A DNA stretch of 64,000 nucleotides from Intestinibaculum porci (GTDB lineage: Bacteria; Bacillota_I; Bacilli_A; Erysipelotrichales; Coprobacillaceae). The notes beneath the pieces were generated by a model. That model searched no databases. It was not told where the DNA came from and saw only the letters and a program-made list of their open reading frames with translations. The stretch spans positions 310,001 through 374,000 of the forward strand of contig NZ_AP019309.1 in NCBI RefSeq assembly GCF_003925875.1. The letters are read 5' to 3'. Shown one piece after another: positions 48,144 through 57,434 of the stretch (its first letter is position 1; each line of letters opens with the position of its first letter). Made by a program: the position numbers and the translations under genes.

Positions 48144-50522
48144 GTGACATTTTTAGAGCGATTAGGAAAAGAATGGCTATTCTGGGATGGCGGTACCGGT
48201 ACGATTTTACAAAGCTGGGGTCTCAAAGCTGGGGAACTGCCAGAGCGCTGGAATATCGAACATCCTGAAAAAATCGTTGAACTTAATAGAATGTATTTCG
48301 AAGCGGGCAGTGATATCGTCAATACCAATACCTTTGGCGCTAATAGTTTAAAACTCCCTGGCGAGGTTGAAGCGGTTGTCACCGCCGCGGTGGAAAATGC
48401 GAAAAAAGCCCGCTTATTAGCGGGGCGTGATAATGATGGCTATATTGCCTTAGATATGGGCCCAACGGGAAAATTACTGGAGCCGCTTGGCGACTTGCCT
48501 TTTGAAAAAGCCATTGATCTTTATAAGGAAGTGGTGCGTGCCGGCGTAAAAGCTGGTGTTGATCTCATCCTTATTGAGACGATGACGGATTCTTATGAAA
48601 TGAAAGCTGCCGTTTTAGCGGCTAAAGAAGAAAGCGACTTACCCGTTTGTGTGACCATGACCTTTGATGAAAAGGGAAAACTGTTAACGGGGGGCACTCC
48701 GGAAGCGATGGCCGCAATGCTTGAAGGATTGCGTGTTGATGCCATCGGCGTCAACTGCGGCCTTGGTCCTAATCAGCTAAAGCCATTTGTGGAACGCTTA
48801 TGCGACGCCTCTTCATTGCCAATTATTGTCAATCCTAATGCTGGCTTACCAAAAAACAAAGATGGTGTGGATTACTATGATATGGGGCCAGAGGAATTTA
48901 CCGATTATATGGCGGATATTGCCCGCACTTGTGATGTAGCCGTATTAGGCGGCTGCTGCGGGACAACGCCGGATTATATTCGTTTAGAAAAAGAGAAGTG
49001 TCTCGCGATACCTTTTCGAAAGCCAACGGTGAAACATCATAGTCGCGTGACCTCTTTCTCGCAGGTTGTTGAGATTGGGAAAAAGCCCGTTATTATTGGG
49101 GAGCGTATTAACCCAACCGGGAAAAAGAAATTCAAAGCGGCGTTAAAAGAGCATGATATCAACTATATCTTATCGCAGGGTTTAGAGCAGGAAGATGCAG
49201 GTGCGCATATTCTTGATGTCAATGTTGGGTTACCGGGCATTGATGAACCGGCAATGTTAGTTGAAGTGATGACGAAACTGCAGAGCGTGCTCGCTTTACC
49301 GCTGCAGATTGATACCGGTGATGTCGTGGCGATGGAAAAAGCCTTACGCGCTTATAACGGGAAACCGATGTTAAACAGTGTGAATGGCAAACAGGAAACG
49401 ATGGATGCCGTTTTTCCATTAGTCGCAAAGTACGGCGCCGTCGTTGTGGCGCTGGCGTTAGATGAACGCGGCATTCCGCAAACCAGTGATGAACGTATTG
49501 AAATTGCCCAGAAGATTTACAAAGAAGCGGCGAAATATGGGATCTCAAAAGATGATATTGTCATTGATGGCTTAGCCATGACCGTTTCCTCTGATCCAAC
49601 ATCCGCCTTAACAACATTAGAGACAATCCGCCGGATTCGTGATGAATTACGTGGTCATTCGATTTTAGGGGTTTCCAATATTTCTTTCGGGTTACCGAAC
49701 CGTAAAGTTTTAAATGCGAACTTCTTTACCATGGCGATGCAGAATAGTTTATCCTGCGCGATTGTCAACCCGAACTTAAGTGCGATGATGGATAGCTATC
49801 GGGCTTATATTGCCTTATGCAATTTAGATACGAACTTTAATGAATATATTACCGCTTATGCGGATGTCAAAGCGGCGTCCGTAAAGAAAGAATCCCAGGC
49901 GATGAGCTTATATGAAAGTATTAAACGCGGGATGGATCAAAATGCGGCCGCGGCGACGAGAGAAGGGTTAAAGACCAAAGATGGTTTAACGCTGATTAAT
50001 GAAGAGTTAATTCCCGCTTTAGATGAAGTAGGGAAAGGCTTTGAAAAAGGGACACTCTTCTTACCGCAGCTTCTTATGAGCGCCGAAGCTGCCAAAGCAG
50101 CCTTTGCGGTCGTTAAAGAATCAATGCAGGGCCAAGCGCGTGAAGTCAAAGGACGTATTATCTTAGCGACAGTGAAAGGCGATGTTCATGATATTGGGAA
50201 GAATATCGTGAAAGTCATGTTAGAAAACTATGGCTTTGAAGTCTTAGATTTAGGCAAAGATGTGCCGCCGGAAAAGATTGTTCAGGTGGCGTTAGATGAA
50301 AATATTCGTTTAGTGGGTTTAAGTGCTTTGATGACCACGACAGTTGTCTCAATGGAAGAAACGATTAAACAGCTACGAGCCAAGAAGCCAGACACGTTAG
50401 TATGTGTTGGCGGGGCCGTGATGACCCAGGATTATGCCGATGAAATCGGTGCAGATGCGTATTGTAATGATGCAATGGAAACAGTGCATTATGCCAATAA
50501 AGTTTTTCATGTGGAGGAGTAA
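48144..50522 (+). CDS. metH: Cobalamin-dependent methionine synthase, without activation domain
   Basis: Transfers methyl from 5-methyl-THF to homocysteine through B12; 792 residues. Order: homocysteine domain with zinc Cys205 (VNCGLGP) and Cys271/272 (GGCCGTTP); pterin domain with IIGERINPTGKKKF around 320; cap and B12 domain with DVHDIG, the cobalt His at 682. The protein stops after the B12 domain; the full E. coli enzyme has about 1,230 residues. The missing part is encoded just upstream. GTG 48144 follows AGGAGGGA; a longer frame overlaps the upstream gene. Confidence 0.95.
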   Translation: MTFLERLGKEWLFWDGGTGTILQSWGLKAGELPERWNIEHPEKIVELNRMYFEAGSDIVNTNTFGANSLKLPGEVEAVVTAAVENAKKARLLAGRDNDGYIALDMGPTGKLLEPLGDLPFEKAIDLYKEVVRAGVKAGVDLILIETMTDSYEMKAAVLAAKEESDLPVCVTMTFDEKGKLLTGGTPEAMAAMLEGLRVDAIGVNCGLGPNQLKPFVERLCDASSLPIIVNPNAGLPKNKDGVDYYDMGPEEFTDYMADIARTCDVAVLGGCCGTTPDYIRLEKEKCLAIPFRKPTVKHHSRVTSFSQVVEIGKKPVIIGERINPTGKKKFKAALKEHDINYILSQGLEQEDAGAHILDVNVGLPGIDEPAMLVEVMTKLQSVLALPLQIDTGDVVAMEKALRAYNGKPMLNSVNGKQETMDAVFPLVAKYGAVVVALALDERGIPQTSDERIEIAQKIYKEAAKYGISKDDIVIDGLAMTVSSDPTSALTTLETIRRIRDELRGHSILGVSNISFGLPNRKVLNANFFTMAMQNSLSCAIVNPNLSAMMDSYRAYIALCNLDTNFNEYITAYADVKAASVKKESQAMSLYESIKRGMDQNAAAATREGLKTKDGLTLINEELIPALDEVGKGFEKGTLFLPQLLMSAEAAKAAFAVVKESMQGQAREVKGRIILATVKGDVHDIGKNIVKVMLENYGFEVLDLGKDVPPEKIVQVALDENIRLVGLSALMTTTVVSMEETIKQLRAKKPDTLVCVGGAVMTQDYADEIGADAYCNDAMETVHYANKVFHVEE

Positions 50523-50527
50523 AAGAT

Positions 50528-51916
50528 ATGAAGAAAATTTTAACCGGCTTACTGTCAGCCGCAATGACGGTGTCAATGGCGACAACGGTGGCGTTAGCAG
50601 CCAATTCACAGACGAAGGTGAAACCAGCTTTAAACAAAGTGGTTGGCTACTACACCAAAAATAACACCCTCTCTTCGAGTGATCAGGTTATTTCTGTAGC
50701 TTCTTTAGGCTTAGATGCCTCAAGTAAAAGCTTCAAATTGGATCCTGATTATAAAAAGTCATTGGCATCTTTATCAACAAAATCTATTGGTGAATTTACG
50801 AAAGGAATCGTAGCCATTACCTTATTAGGTGATAATCCTGCTTCTTATCAGGGCAAGAATTATGTCAAAAGCTTAGAAGGCTTAGTCGCTAAAGATGGTT
50901 CCATCAAAGGAACAACTGGCCCTAACCAATCTGTTTATGCACTTTATGCTTTAGAGTCAGTTAATTCATCTAAAGTTTCTGTGGCCGCTAAATACTTAGC
51001 TTCACAGGCTATGGATAACGGAGCTTTCTGGTATAACTACAATGGCAAGTTTGCGGATGATGCAACGACGGCCTGGGTCATTGAAGCATTAACTTTAGCC
51101 AATAAAAAAACATATGCCCCTGTTATTAATAAAGCTTTTGCCTATTTAGAAGGCGGCTATAAGCAGGATGGCTCTTATGACAATAGCGGTTTTGGTGGTA
51201 ACGCGGATACGCAATCTTGCGTCTTACAGGCTTATGCCGTTTACAATAAAAAGTCAATGAAAACGAAAGCGGTAGATTATCTGCTTTCAAAACAGTTAGA
51301 TGATGGTTCATTTAGTGCTCTTAACTATACAACAGGTAAGGAAGAAAGCAACGCTTATACAACGGTTGAAGCAGCGCGCGCTTTAGGTACATATACTTAT
51401 GGCTCTGTTTATCAGCAAGCTGCTGCTTTCAATGCCTCATATCATAAACTGACAAAAGATAACGTGAAGTTATCAAAGACGACTTATGTTTATAATGGTA
51501 AACGCCAGCAGCCAACCGTCAAAGTCACTTATGACAAAAAAGCTCTTAATAAGAAAAACTACGTTGTCACATTACCAAAAGAAGCTAAGAAAGTTGGCAA
51601 ATATACGATCACGGTCAAAGGAAAGGAAGATTATAAGGGCATTGTTAAAGTCACTTATACAATCACTCCGGCAGCGGTGAAAGTCAAGAGCGTGAAAGGC
51701 GTCAAGAAAGGCTTTGTTGTATCTTATCAGAAAGCGCCTAAAACAACTGTGCAGGTGGCTTATACTTTAGACAAGAAAACAACCTATAAAAAGACGACTA
51801 AATCAGTCTTAAAAGTTTCTGCTTTAAAAGCTGGTAAAACATACGATGTGAAAGTCCGTGCTTTACAGAATGGGGTTTATGGACCTTGGTCTAAGAGTGT
51901 TCAGGTGAAAGCTTAA
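50528..51916 (+). CDS. Secreted alpha/alpha-toroid protein, transcobalamin-like
   Basis: A 462-residue exported protein with signal peptide MKKILTGLLSAAMTVSMATT and cleavage after ALAA near residue 25. Residues 30-300 form repeated helix pairs of the terpene-cyclase/prenyltransferase toroid type, with KDGSIKGTTGPNQSVYALYAL, DDATTAWVIEAL, KQDGSYDNSGFGGNADTQS and LDDGSFSALN. This is the fold of the N-terminal domain of transcobalamin and intrinsic factor. A beta domain (305-380) and a fibronectin-like domain follow. Six bases after metH with its ribosome site inside metH. A corrinoid ligand is inference from context. Confidence 0.8.
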   Translation: MKKILTGLLSAAMTVSMATTVALAANSQTKVKPALNKVVGYYTKNNTLSSSDQVISVASLGLDASSKSFKLDPDYKKSLASLSTKSIGEFTKGIVAITLLGDNPASYQGKNYVKSLEGLVAKDGSIKGTTGPNQSVYALYALESVNSSKVSVAAKYLASQAMDNGAFWYNYNGKFADDATTAWVIEALTLANKKTYAPVINKAFAYLEGGYKQDGSYDNSGFGGNADTQSCVLQAYAVYNKKSMKTKAVDYLLSKQLDDGSFSALNYTTGKEESNAYTTVEAARALGTYTYGSVYQQAAAFNASYHKLTKDNVKLSKTTYVYNGKRQQPTVKVTYDKKALNKKNYVVTLPKEAKKVGKYTITVKGKEDYKGIVKVTYTITPAAVKVKSVKGVKKGFVVSYQKAPKTTVQVAYTLDKKTTYKKTTKSVLKVSALKAGKTYDVKVRALQNGVYGPWSKSVQVKA

Positions 51917-52284
51917 TGCGAAAGATTCTTATTTGCCTGATGTTAGCACTCGGCTTAGTGATCAGTCCGGTCAGTGCGAAAAAGAAAAAGGCTATGGTGA
52001 CGCTAAAAGTTATTGGTATTCATAAAACTTTTTACAACAAAAAACTGAGTTATAAAAAAGGAGAAACAGCTTATACGCTTTTAAAGCGCAGTAAGCTTAA
52101 ACTGAAAACCAAAGGCTTTGGGCCGTTCCTCTATGTTTCATCGATCAATGGCTTGGCGGAAAAGACGCATGGCAATCTTTCAGGCTGGATGTATAAAGTT
52201 GGGAAAAAAGCGCCTAATGTGGGGGCGAATGCTTATAAGCTGAAGGCTAATATGAAAGTCACATGGTATTATGTCAATTATTAA
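51916..52284 (+). CDS. Secreted DUF4430 protein (transcobalamin C-terminal-like)
   Basis: A 122-residue exported protein: signal peptide of about 21 residues (MRKILICLMLALGLVISPVSA), then a single DUF4430 domain with GETAYTLLKRS, FGPFLYVSSINGLAEK, LSGWMYKVGKK and VTWYYVNY. DUF4430 is the domain found at the C-terminus of eukaryotic transcobalamins. Its ATG shares one base with the stop of the toroid gene, so the two proteins correspond to the two halves of transcobalamin made as separate chains. B12 binding is inferred. Confidence 0.82.
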   Translation: MRKILICLMLALGLVISPVSAKKKKAMVTLKVIGIHKTFYNKKLSYKKGETAYTLLKRSKLKLKTKGFGPFLYVSSINGLAEKTHGNLSGWMYKVGKKAPNVGANAYKLKANMKVTWYYVNY

Positions 52285-52807
52285 ATTCCCGTCGGTTAAA
52301 GAAATTGCGTTAATTGGGATCTTAGCTGCAGTGAATATCGCTTCGCGATTATTCCTGCAGTTTTTGCCCAATATTAAACCGGTGACCGCGATTATTATTT
52401 TATCAGTCATGCTCTTTGGCTTAGCCTTTGGCTTAAAACTGACGATTGTCACAACGATCGTTTCTGATGTCTTTTTAGGCCTTGGCTTATGGACGGTGTT
52501 TCAGATTCTGGCCTGGAGCGTGATTTGTCTTTTGACGAGTTTATTAATGATTCCTTATCGTCGGAAAGAACATGGACCGCCGTTAATACCGATGGCCATT
52601 TACAGTGCCGCGATGGGCTTTGTCTTTGGTTTTGTCGTCTCTTTTGAACAGTTTGTTTATGGCGGCTGGGGTCTTTTTATTCCTTACTACATCGCCGGGC
52701 TGAGTTTTGATGCTTTGCATGCTGGAGGCAATTTCTTTTTCTATCTCATCTGTGCCCCGATTCTGATGAAAGTGATGAAAAATGAAGCTAAAAAATTAGT
52801 ACATTAA
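52271..52807 (+). CDS. ECF transporter S component, probably for cobalamin
   Basis: A 178-residue substrate-binding membrane subunit of an energy-coupling-factor importer, with about five to six helices. Typical signals are KEIALIGILAAVNIASRLFLQ near the start and the conserved AFAFG-like LAFGLKLTI stretch, then YIAGLSFDALHAGGNFFFY. The ATP-binding and T subunits are not in the window and would be shared. It overlaps the DUF4430 gene by 14 bases and ends the metF-metH operon, so B12 or a precursor is the likely substrate. Confidence 0.83.
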   Translation: MSIIKFPSVKEIALIGILAAVNIASRLFLQFLPNIKPVTAIIILSVMLFGLAFGLKLTIVTTIVSDVFLGLGLWTVFQILAWSVICLLTSLLMIPYRRKEHGPPLIPMAIYSAAMGFVFGFVVSFEQFVYGGWGLFIPYYIAGLSFDALHAGGNFFFYLICAPILMKVMKNEAKKLVH

Positions 52808-52830
52808 AAGGCTGCTTATTGGCAGCCTTT
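52806..52830. terminator. Terminator of the metH/B12 operon
   Basis: AAAGGCTGC-TTATTG-GCAGCCTTT with T-rich flank; A-rich on the other side, so it may serve the convergent gene too. Confidence 0.85.
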
Positions 52831-52834
52831 CATT

Positions 52835-54901
52835 TTATTCTTTTGGTTTACGAGCGGCGATCACGCGCTGCTGTAAAGTGGAATCCATGAATTCATAATC
52901 TAAGAATTCCTGATCGAAGAAGCCCTGACCTTGCGTCATCGAACGTAAGTCAATCGCATAGTTCATGATTTCTGTCTGTGGCGCTTCAGCGGTAATCTTC
53001 ATGATGCGGTCATCTAAGATTTCCTGACCGATGACACGGGCACGATGTTTATTGAAATGCGACATAATATCGCCCATGAATTCTTCTGGTACATAAACAT
53101 TGATCGTGACATATGGTTCTAATAAAGCTGGTTTCGCTTCTGGCAATGCTTCCTTGAAGCACATAATCGTGGCTGTCTTGAAGGCTTGTTCACTAGAATC
53201 GACAGAGTGATAAGAACCATCGAGTAAAGTGGCTTTTAAGCCTAAAACTGGATAAGAGGCTAAAACACCATGCTTGCAGGCTTCCTGTAAGCCTTTTTCA
53301 ACAGCTGGGAAATAGCTCTTAGGGACGGCGCCGCCAAAGACTTGTTCTTCAAAGACATAAGCGGTGCTGTAGTCATGAGATGGTTCGAATTTAATTTCGA
53401 CATCACCATACTGGCCATGACCGCCAGATTGTTTCTTGTATTTTGTACGATGGGTGACTTCGCCACGAATGGTTTCGCGATAAGGGATGATAATATCATC
53501 TAAAGCCACTTCAACTTTGTATTTATTCTTTAAGCGAGAGACAACTGAGTCTAAGTGAATATCACCTAAACCATAGAGGCACTGCTGAGATGTTTCGGCA
53601 TTGGTTACAAAACGCAGGCAAGGATCTTCTTCGAGGAAACGCGCGAGCGCTGCCGAGATCTTGTCTTCGTTCGTTTTGCCAAGCGGACGAATAGCACGGC
53701 CATAATATGGCTGTGAGAATTTGATCGGTTCGACTTCGATTGGGAAGTTTTTATCGGATAAGACATCATTGGTCTTGGTATGATCGAGTTTCTGAATGGC
53801 CCCGATATCACCGGCGTTGAGTTCATCAACTTCAATCATGTTCTTGCCCTGCATAATATACAGCTTCGCTAATTTTTCTTCCCCTTTATTACGCTGATTA
53901 ATGAGTGTCATATTCGGACGGATCGTCCCGGTTAACACCTTGATTAATGAAATACGACCGATAAATGGGTCAGAATAAGTTTTGAAAACCTGCGCTGCAG
54001 GCGGCAACTTTTCATCGAAACCGATGATTTCATCTTCATCGGTCAGATTATTATGAATGATGAAGGAATTGCTCATATCACCGCTGGCGCTAAAGAACGC
54101 TACCATCGAATTTAAAATGATGGAAATACCAATCTGATCAGTGCCGCAAAGCACCGGAATCAAGGTCTTATTGACTACGCCAAGGCGTAAAGCCTGAGAA
54201 ATCTCTTCACGTGTAAATGGTTCTTCATTGAGATATTTCTCTAATAATTCATCGCTGGTGTTAGCGACGGCTTCATCGATCATCGCTTTAACCGGTTCAA
54301 TGAGATCATCCATACCTTCAGGAATAGGACAAGGATGGGTCTGATCACCTTCAAAACGACGGCCTTCCATTTTCGCGACATTGACATAGCCGACCATTTT
54401 TTCGCCTTCCATGATTGGCACCTGGATTGGGGCGATGACTTTGCCATAGGTATCCTGTAATTCTTTCAGCTTTTCATGATAATTGCCATTTGGTTTATCG
54501 ATGCCGTTGATATAAATCATGCGGGCTTTATCGTGTGCTTTATACATCGCTTCTTTAGTTCCGGTGGTCAAGCCTTTGGTGGCTGGGACGATGATTAAAA
54601 CACTTTCTGATACCGCTAAGGCTGCATCGACTTCACCATTGAAATCAAAAGCACCCGGAGTATCAAGTAAATTGATTTTACAGTTATTCCATTCCACAGG
54701 AATAGGGGTCAAAGAAATTGAAGACTGACGTCTGACTTCTTCGGGATCATAATCGGAAAGCGTGTTTCCGCGTTGAATTGTTCCAACTTGGCCTATCTGA
54801 CCACTACGATAAGCCATGGCCTCAATTACGGATGTCTTGCCACTTCCTGAGTGTCCGAGAACCGCAACAGTGCCCATTTCGTTGGAGTGATAGTTTCTCA
54901 T
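52835..54901 (-). CDS. Elongation factor G-like protein with altered GTPase site
   Basis: A 688-residue EF-G paralogue with all five domains (domain IV contains QSGGHGQYGDVEIKF). The GTPase motifs are unusual: G1 is GHSGSGKT (residues 16-23); G3 is DTPGAFDF, with Ala in place of the catalytic His; G4 is NGID rather than NKMD. This matches the EF-G-like/EF-G2 group, whose role is unclear, rather than the true translocase. ATG 54901 follows AAAAGGAGATGA. Monocistronic; codon use is ordinary. Confidence 0.85.
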   Translation of the reverse strand: MRNYHSNEMGTVAVLGHSGSGKTSVIEAMAYRSGQIGQVGTIQRGNTLSDYDPEEVRRQSSISLTPIPVEWNNCKINLLDTPGAFDFNGEVDAALAVSESVLIIVPATKGLTTGTKEAMYKAHDKARMIYINGIDKPNGNYHEKLKELQDTYGKVIAPIQVPIMEGEKMVGYVNVAKMEGRRFEGDQTHPCPIPEGMDDLIEPVKAMIDEAVANTSDELLEKYLNEEPFTREEISQALRLGVVNKTLIPVLCGTDQIGISIILNSMVAFFSASGDMSNSFIIHNNLTDEDEIIGFDEKLPPAAQVFKTYSDPFIGRISLIKVLTGTIRPNMTLINQRNKGEEKLAKLYIMQGKNMIEVDELNAGDIGAIQKLDHTKTNDVLSDKNFPIEVEPIKFSQPYYGRAIRPLGKTNEDKISAALARFLEEDPCLRFVTNAETSQQCLYGLGDIHLDSVVSRLKNKYKVEVALDDIIIPYRETIRGEVTHRTKYKKQSGGHGQYGDVEIKFEPSHDYSTAYVFEEQVFGGAVPKSYFPAVEKGLQEACKHGVLASYPVLGLKATLLDGSYHSVDSSEQAFKTATIMCFKEALPEAKPALLEPYVTINVYVPEEFMGDIMSHFNKHRARVIGQEILDDRIMKITAEAPQTEIMNYAIDLRSMTQGQGFFDQEFLDYEFMDSTLQQRVIAARKPKE

Positions 54902-55098
54902 GTTATCATCTCCTTTTTGCTTTATTACTAAATAAAGAAACTTTCTGATTCCATTCTAGCACAATGATTTAAAAAGGAAAACGCTTCCAGCATTTTCTTA
55001 AAAAATTTTTATGACTTTTTGAAGAAAGACGAAAATGCTTTTTTGACCATTCTAATAGTGATACAATAAGCTTTATATAAGAAAGCGAGAGAACAAAT

Positions 55099-55383
55099 AT
55101 GAATTATCCTGCAGTGATTTTATTGATTTTATTATTTGTTTCTAATGCAATGGCATTAGATTTCCTGTATAATGATAAAGCTAAATTTTCCGGCATATTT
55201 AATATATTAAGCTTATGTCTTGCCGTGGCCTTAGCTTATACCTTTGATCAGATCAAAAGTATTATGATCTTTTTAGGGGTGGCGGTCGTCATCGTGATTG
55301 CGATTGTGCTTGTGCGATGGCTATTGCGGCGCAAGCTGGAGAAAAAAACGAAAATAAAAGGAGAAACAGATGAAAACAATTAA
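55099..55383 (+). CDS. Small three-helix membrane protein
   Basis: A 94-residue protein with hydrophobic segments at about 3-20, 30-50 and 55-74 and a charged C-terminal tail (RRKLEKKTKIKGETDENN). I do not recognise it. It overlaps the cyclophilin gene by 14 bases, and the cyclophilin ribosome site (AAAGGAG) lies inside its end, so the pair is coupled. Confidence 0.7.
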   Translation: MNYPAVILLILLFVSNAMALDFLYNDKAKFSGIFNILSLCLAVALAYTFDQIKSIMIFLGVAVVIVIAIVLVRWLLRRKLEKKTKIKGETDENN

Positions 55384-55855
55384 TTTCGAAATTGAAATGA
55401 ATGATGGAGCTGTGATGAAAGGGGAATTATATCCTGAAGTAGCTCCAGAAACTGTCGATAACTTTGTTAATTTATGTCATGAACAATTTTATAATGGTTT
55501 AACATTCCACCGTGTCATTCCTGGTTTTATGATCCAGGGCGGTGACCCATTAGGAAATGGTACCGGCGGCAGCAAGAAAAAGATCAAAGGTGAATTCAAT
55601 GCTAATGGATTCAAGAATGATTTATCACATAAACGCGGGGTTATCTCAATGGCGCGGGCAATGGATTATAACTCAGCGAGCTCACAGTTCTTTATCATGC
55701 ATGCTGATTATCCATTCTTAGATGGTGATTATGCAGCTTTTGGTCAGGTGACTGAAGGTTTAGAAGAAGTGGATAAAATTGCGAACGTGCCAACTGGTCC
55801 AAATGATAAACCATTGACAGATGTTGTTATTAAAGAAATAAGAATTGTAGACTAA
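55370..55855 (+). CDS. Peptidyl-prolyl cis-trans isomerase, cyclophilin type
   Basis: A 161-residue cytoplasmic cyclophilin that speeds proline isomerisation during folding. Catalytic-site signals: FHRVIPGFMIQGGDP (catalytic Arg), SSQFFIMH and AFGQVTEG. There is no signal peptide. The gene overlaps a small membrane-protein gene, and no clear terminator follows, only an A/T-rich weak dyad at 55857-55883. Confidence 0.94.
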   Translation: MKTINFEIEMNDGAVMKGELYPEVAPETVDNFVNLCHEQFYNGLTFHRVIPGFMIQGGDPLGNGTGGSKKKIKGEFNANGFKNDLSHKRGVISMARAMDYNSASSQFFIMHADYPFLDGDYAAFGQVTEGLEEVDKIANVPTGPNDKPLTDVVIKEIRIVD

Positions 55856-55983
55856 ATATAAATGTAATTGTTTATATTTGTGGAAATCCCATCAATTGAG
55901 TTTAAAATTATAGATAATATGCAAGCTTTTTATAGAAATTTATGTGCAAATTCTATATAATTAAACAGTAGGAGGTTTTTCTG

Positions 55984-56601
55984 ATGAAAGAAGGAATTCG
56001 TAAAGAATATAAAAAGGTCTACGATGCCTCTTCAAAGCGGATTGATATTGTCCAGGTCCCAGAGTTTAACTTTATTATGGTCGATGGAATCGGAAACCCG
56101 AAGGTTGAAGAGTTTAAGTTAAAGAAACATGCTTTAAAAATTCTCTCACAGGAGATACGTGAATATTTCAAAAAAGAAAAAGACCTTTTGTATCTTATTT
56201 CCCCTTTAGAAGGATTATGGGATACGTATGATAATTCACGCTTTGACGTGACCCGTAAAAAGATGATTCGTTTTACGTTAATGATGGCCCAGCCAAAACT
56301 GCTTGATGAAGCCACCTTCGAAATGATCAAACAGCGTACGGCTATTAAAAAGGATAATCCTTACATCGTTGATGTGTATCTGAAGAAATACTGTGAAGGC
56401 GAATGTGTCCAGACTCTCCACCGCGGTCCTTATAATACCGAGATTGAAGATACGAAGAAGCTGATGGAATATATCACAATTCAGAATATGAAGCTCGTAG
56501 GCTTCCATCATGAAATTTATCTGAAGGATGAAGAAAAAGTTGATGAAGAAAAACTAAAAACCATCATCAGATATGCGATTGAAGAAGAGCAAGGGATGTA
56601 A
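55984..56601 (+). CDS. GyrI-like domain protein
   Basis: A 205-residue cytoplasmic protein with a GyrI-like/SHS2 small-molecule-binding fold. Signals: the N-terminal YDASSKRIDIVQVPEFNFIMVDGIG, the middle FTLMMAQPKLLDEATFE, and LHRGPYNTEIEDTKKL with QNMKLVGFHHEIYL, typical of this family near the end. The relatives are often fused to AraC or MerR regulators; here the domain stands alone. The ligand is unknown. The ATG follows AGGAGG. The 128 bases before it hold a TATAAT near 55957. Confidence 0.78.
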   Translation: MKEGIRKEYKKVYDASSKRIDIVQVPEFNFIMVDGIGNPKVEEFKLKKHALKILSQEIREYFKKEKDLLYLISPLEGLWDTYDNSRFDVTRKKMIRFTLMMAQPKLLDEATFEMIKQRTAIKKDNPYIVDVYLKKYCEGECVQTLHRGPYNTEIEDTKKLMEYITIQNMKLVGFHHEIYLKDEEKVDEEKLKTIIRYAIEEEQGM

Positions 56602-56681
56602 GTCTCTTGTTTTTTATTTGCATAATTGCTTTCAAAGGGTAAAATCTTTGGTAAAGTAGTAGGTAAGAGGAGGGTGATCCT

Positions 56682-57434
56682 ATGAAATTTATTTCGTGGA
56701 ATGTAAACGGCATCAGAGCCGCCGTTAAGAAAGGCTTTGAAGATTTCTTTAAAGAAGCGGATGCAGATATTTTTGCGATCCAGGAAACCAAAGCGCAGCC
56801 AGAGCAGATCGCTTTAGATTTTCCAGATTATCATATGTACACCAATTCAGCCGTGAAGAAGGGCTACAGCGGGACCGCCGTATTTACTAAAAAAGAGCCT
56901 TTAAACGTGACTTATGGCATTGGCAAGGAAGAACATGATCAGGAAGGAAGAGTTATTACCTGTGAATTTGAAGATTTCTATTTTGTGACCTGTTATACGC
57001 CTAATTCGCAAACTGAATTAGCCAGACTGGATTACCGGATGCAGTGGGAAAAGGATTTCTTAGCGTATTTGGATGCTTTAGATGAAAAAAAGCCAGTTGT
57101 TTTATGCGGTGATTTAAATGTGGCACATCATGAAATTGATTTAAAAAATCCCCAGAGCAATCATAAAAATGCGGGCTTTAGTGATGAAGAACGCTCAGCG
57201 ATGACGCGTTTATTAAGTCATGGATACATTGATACCTATCGTTACTTCTATCCTGATCAAGTGGAATACAGCTGGTGGAGCTATCGCTTTAAATCAAGAG
57301 AAAGAAACGCTGGCTGGCGCATTGACTATTTTATTGTCTCAAAACGGTTTATTGAACACTGCCGCGATGCTAAAATATATACCGATGTGATGGGCAGTGA
57401 TCATTGCCCGGTGTCTTTGGAGGTTAATCTATGA
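56682..57434 (+). CDS. exoA: Exodeoxyribonuclease III / AP endonuclease
   Basis: DNA repair enzyme of 250 residues cutting at abasic sites. All motifs of the ExoIII/APE1 family are present: SWNVNGIRAA, the Mg ligand Glu in QETKAQ, GDLNVAHHEIDLKNP, GWRIDYFIVS and the catalytic pair SDHCPV at the end. The ATG follows AGAGGAGGGTGATCC. The stop overlaps the next gene by four bases, forming an operon with the yfcE-like phosphodiesterase. Confidence 0.96.
   Translation: MKFISWNVNGIRAAVKKGFEDFFKEADADIFAIQETKAQPEQIALDFPDYHMYTNSAVKKGYSGTAVFTKKEPLNVTYGIGKEEHDQEGRVITCEFEDFYFVTCYTPNSQTELARLDYRMQWEKDFLAYLDALDEKKPVVLCGDLNVAHHEIDLKNPQSNHKNAGFSDEERSAMTRLLSHGYIDTYRYFYPDQVEYSWWSYRFKSRERNAGWRIDYFIVSKRFIEHCRDAKIYTDVMGSDHCPVSLEVNL

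Noticed and set aside
48026-48382. Minus-strand frame of 118 codons across the metH start
   Set aside because: Shadow of the coding strand with no ribosome site and no recognisable sequence.
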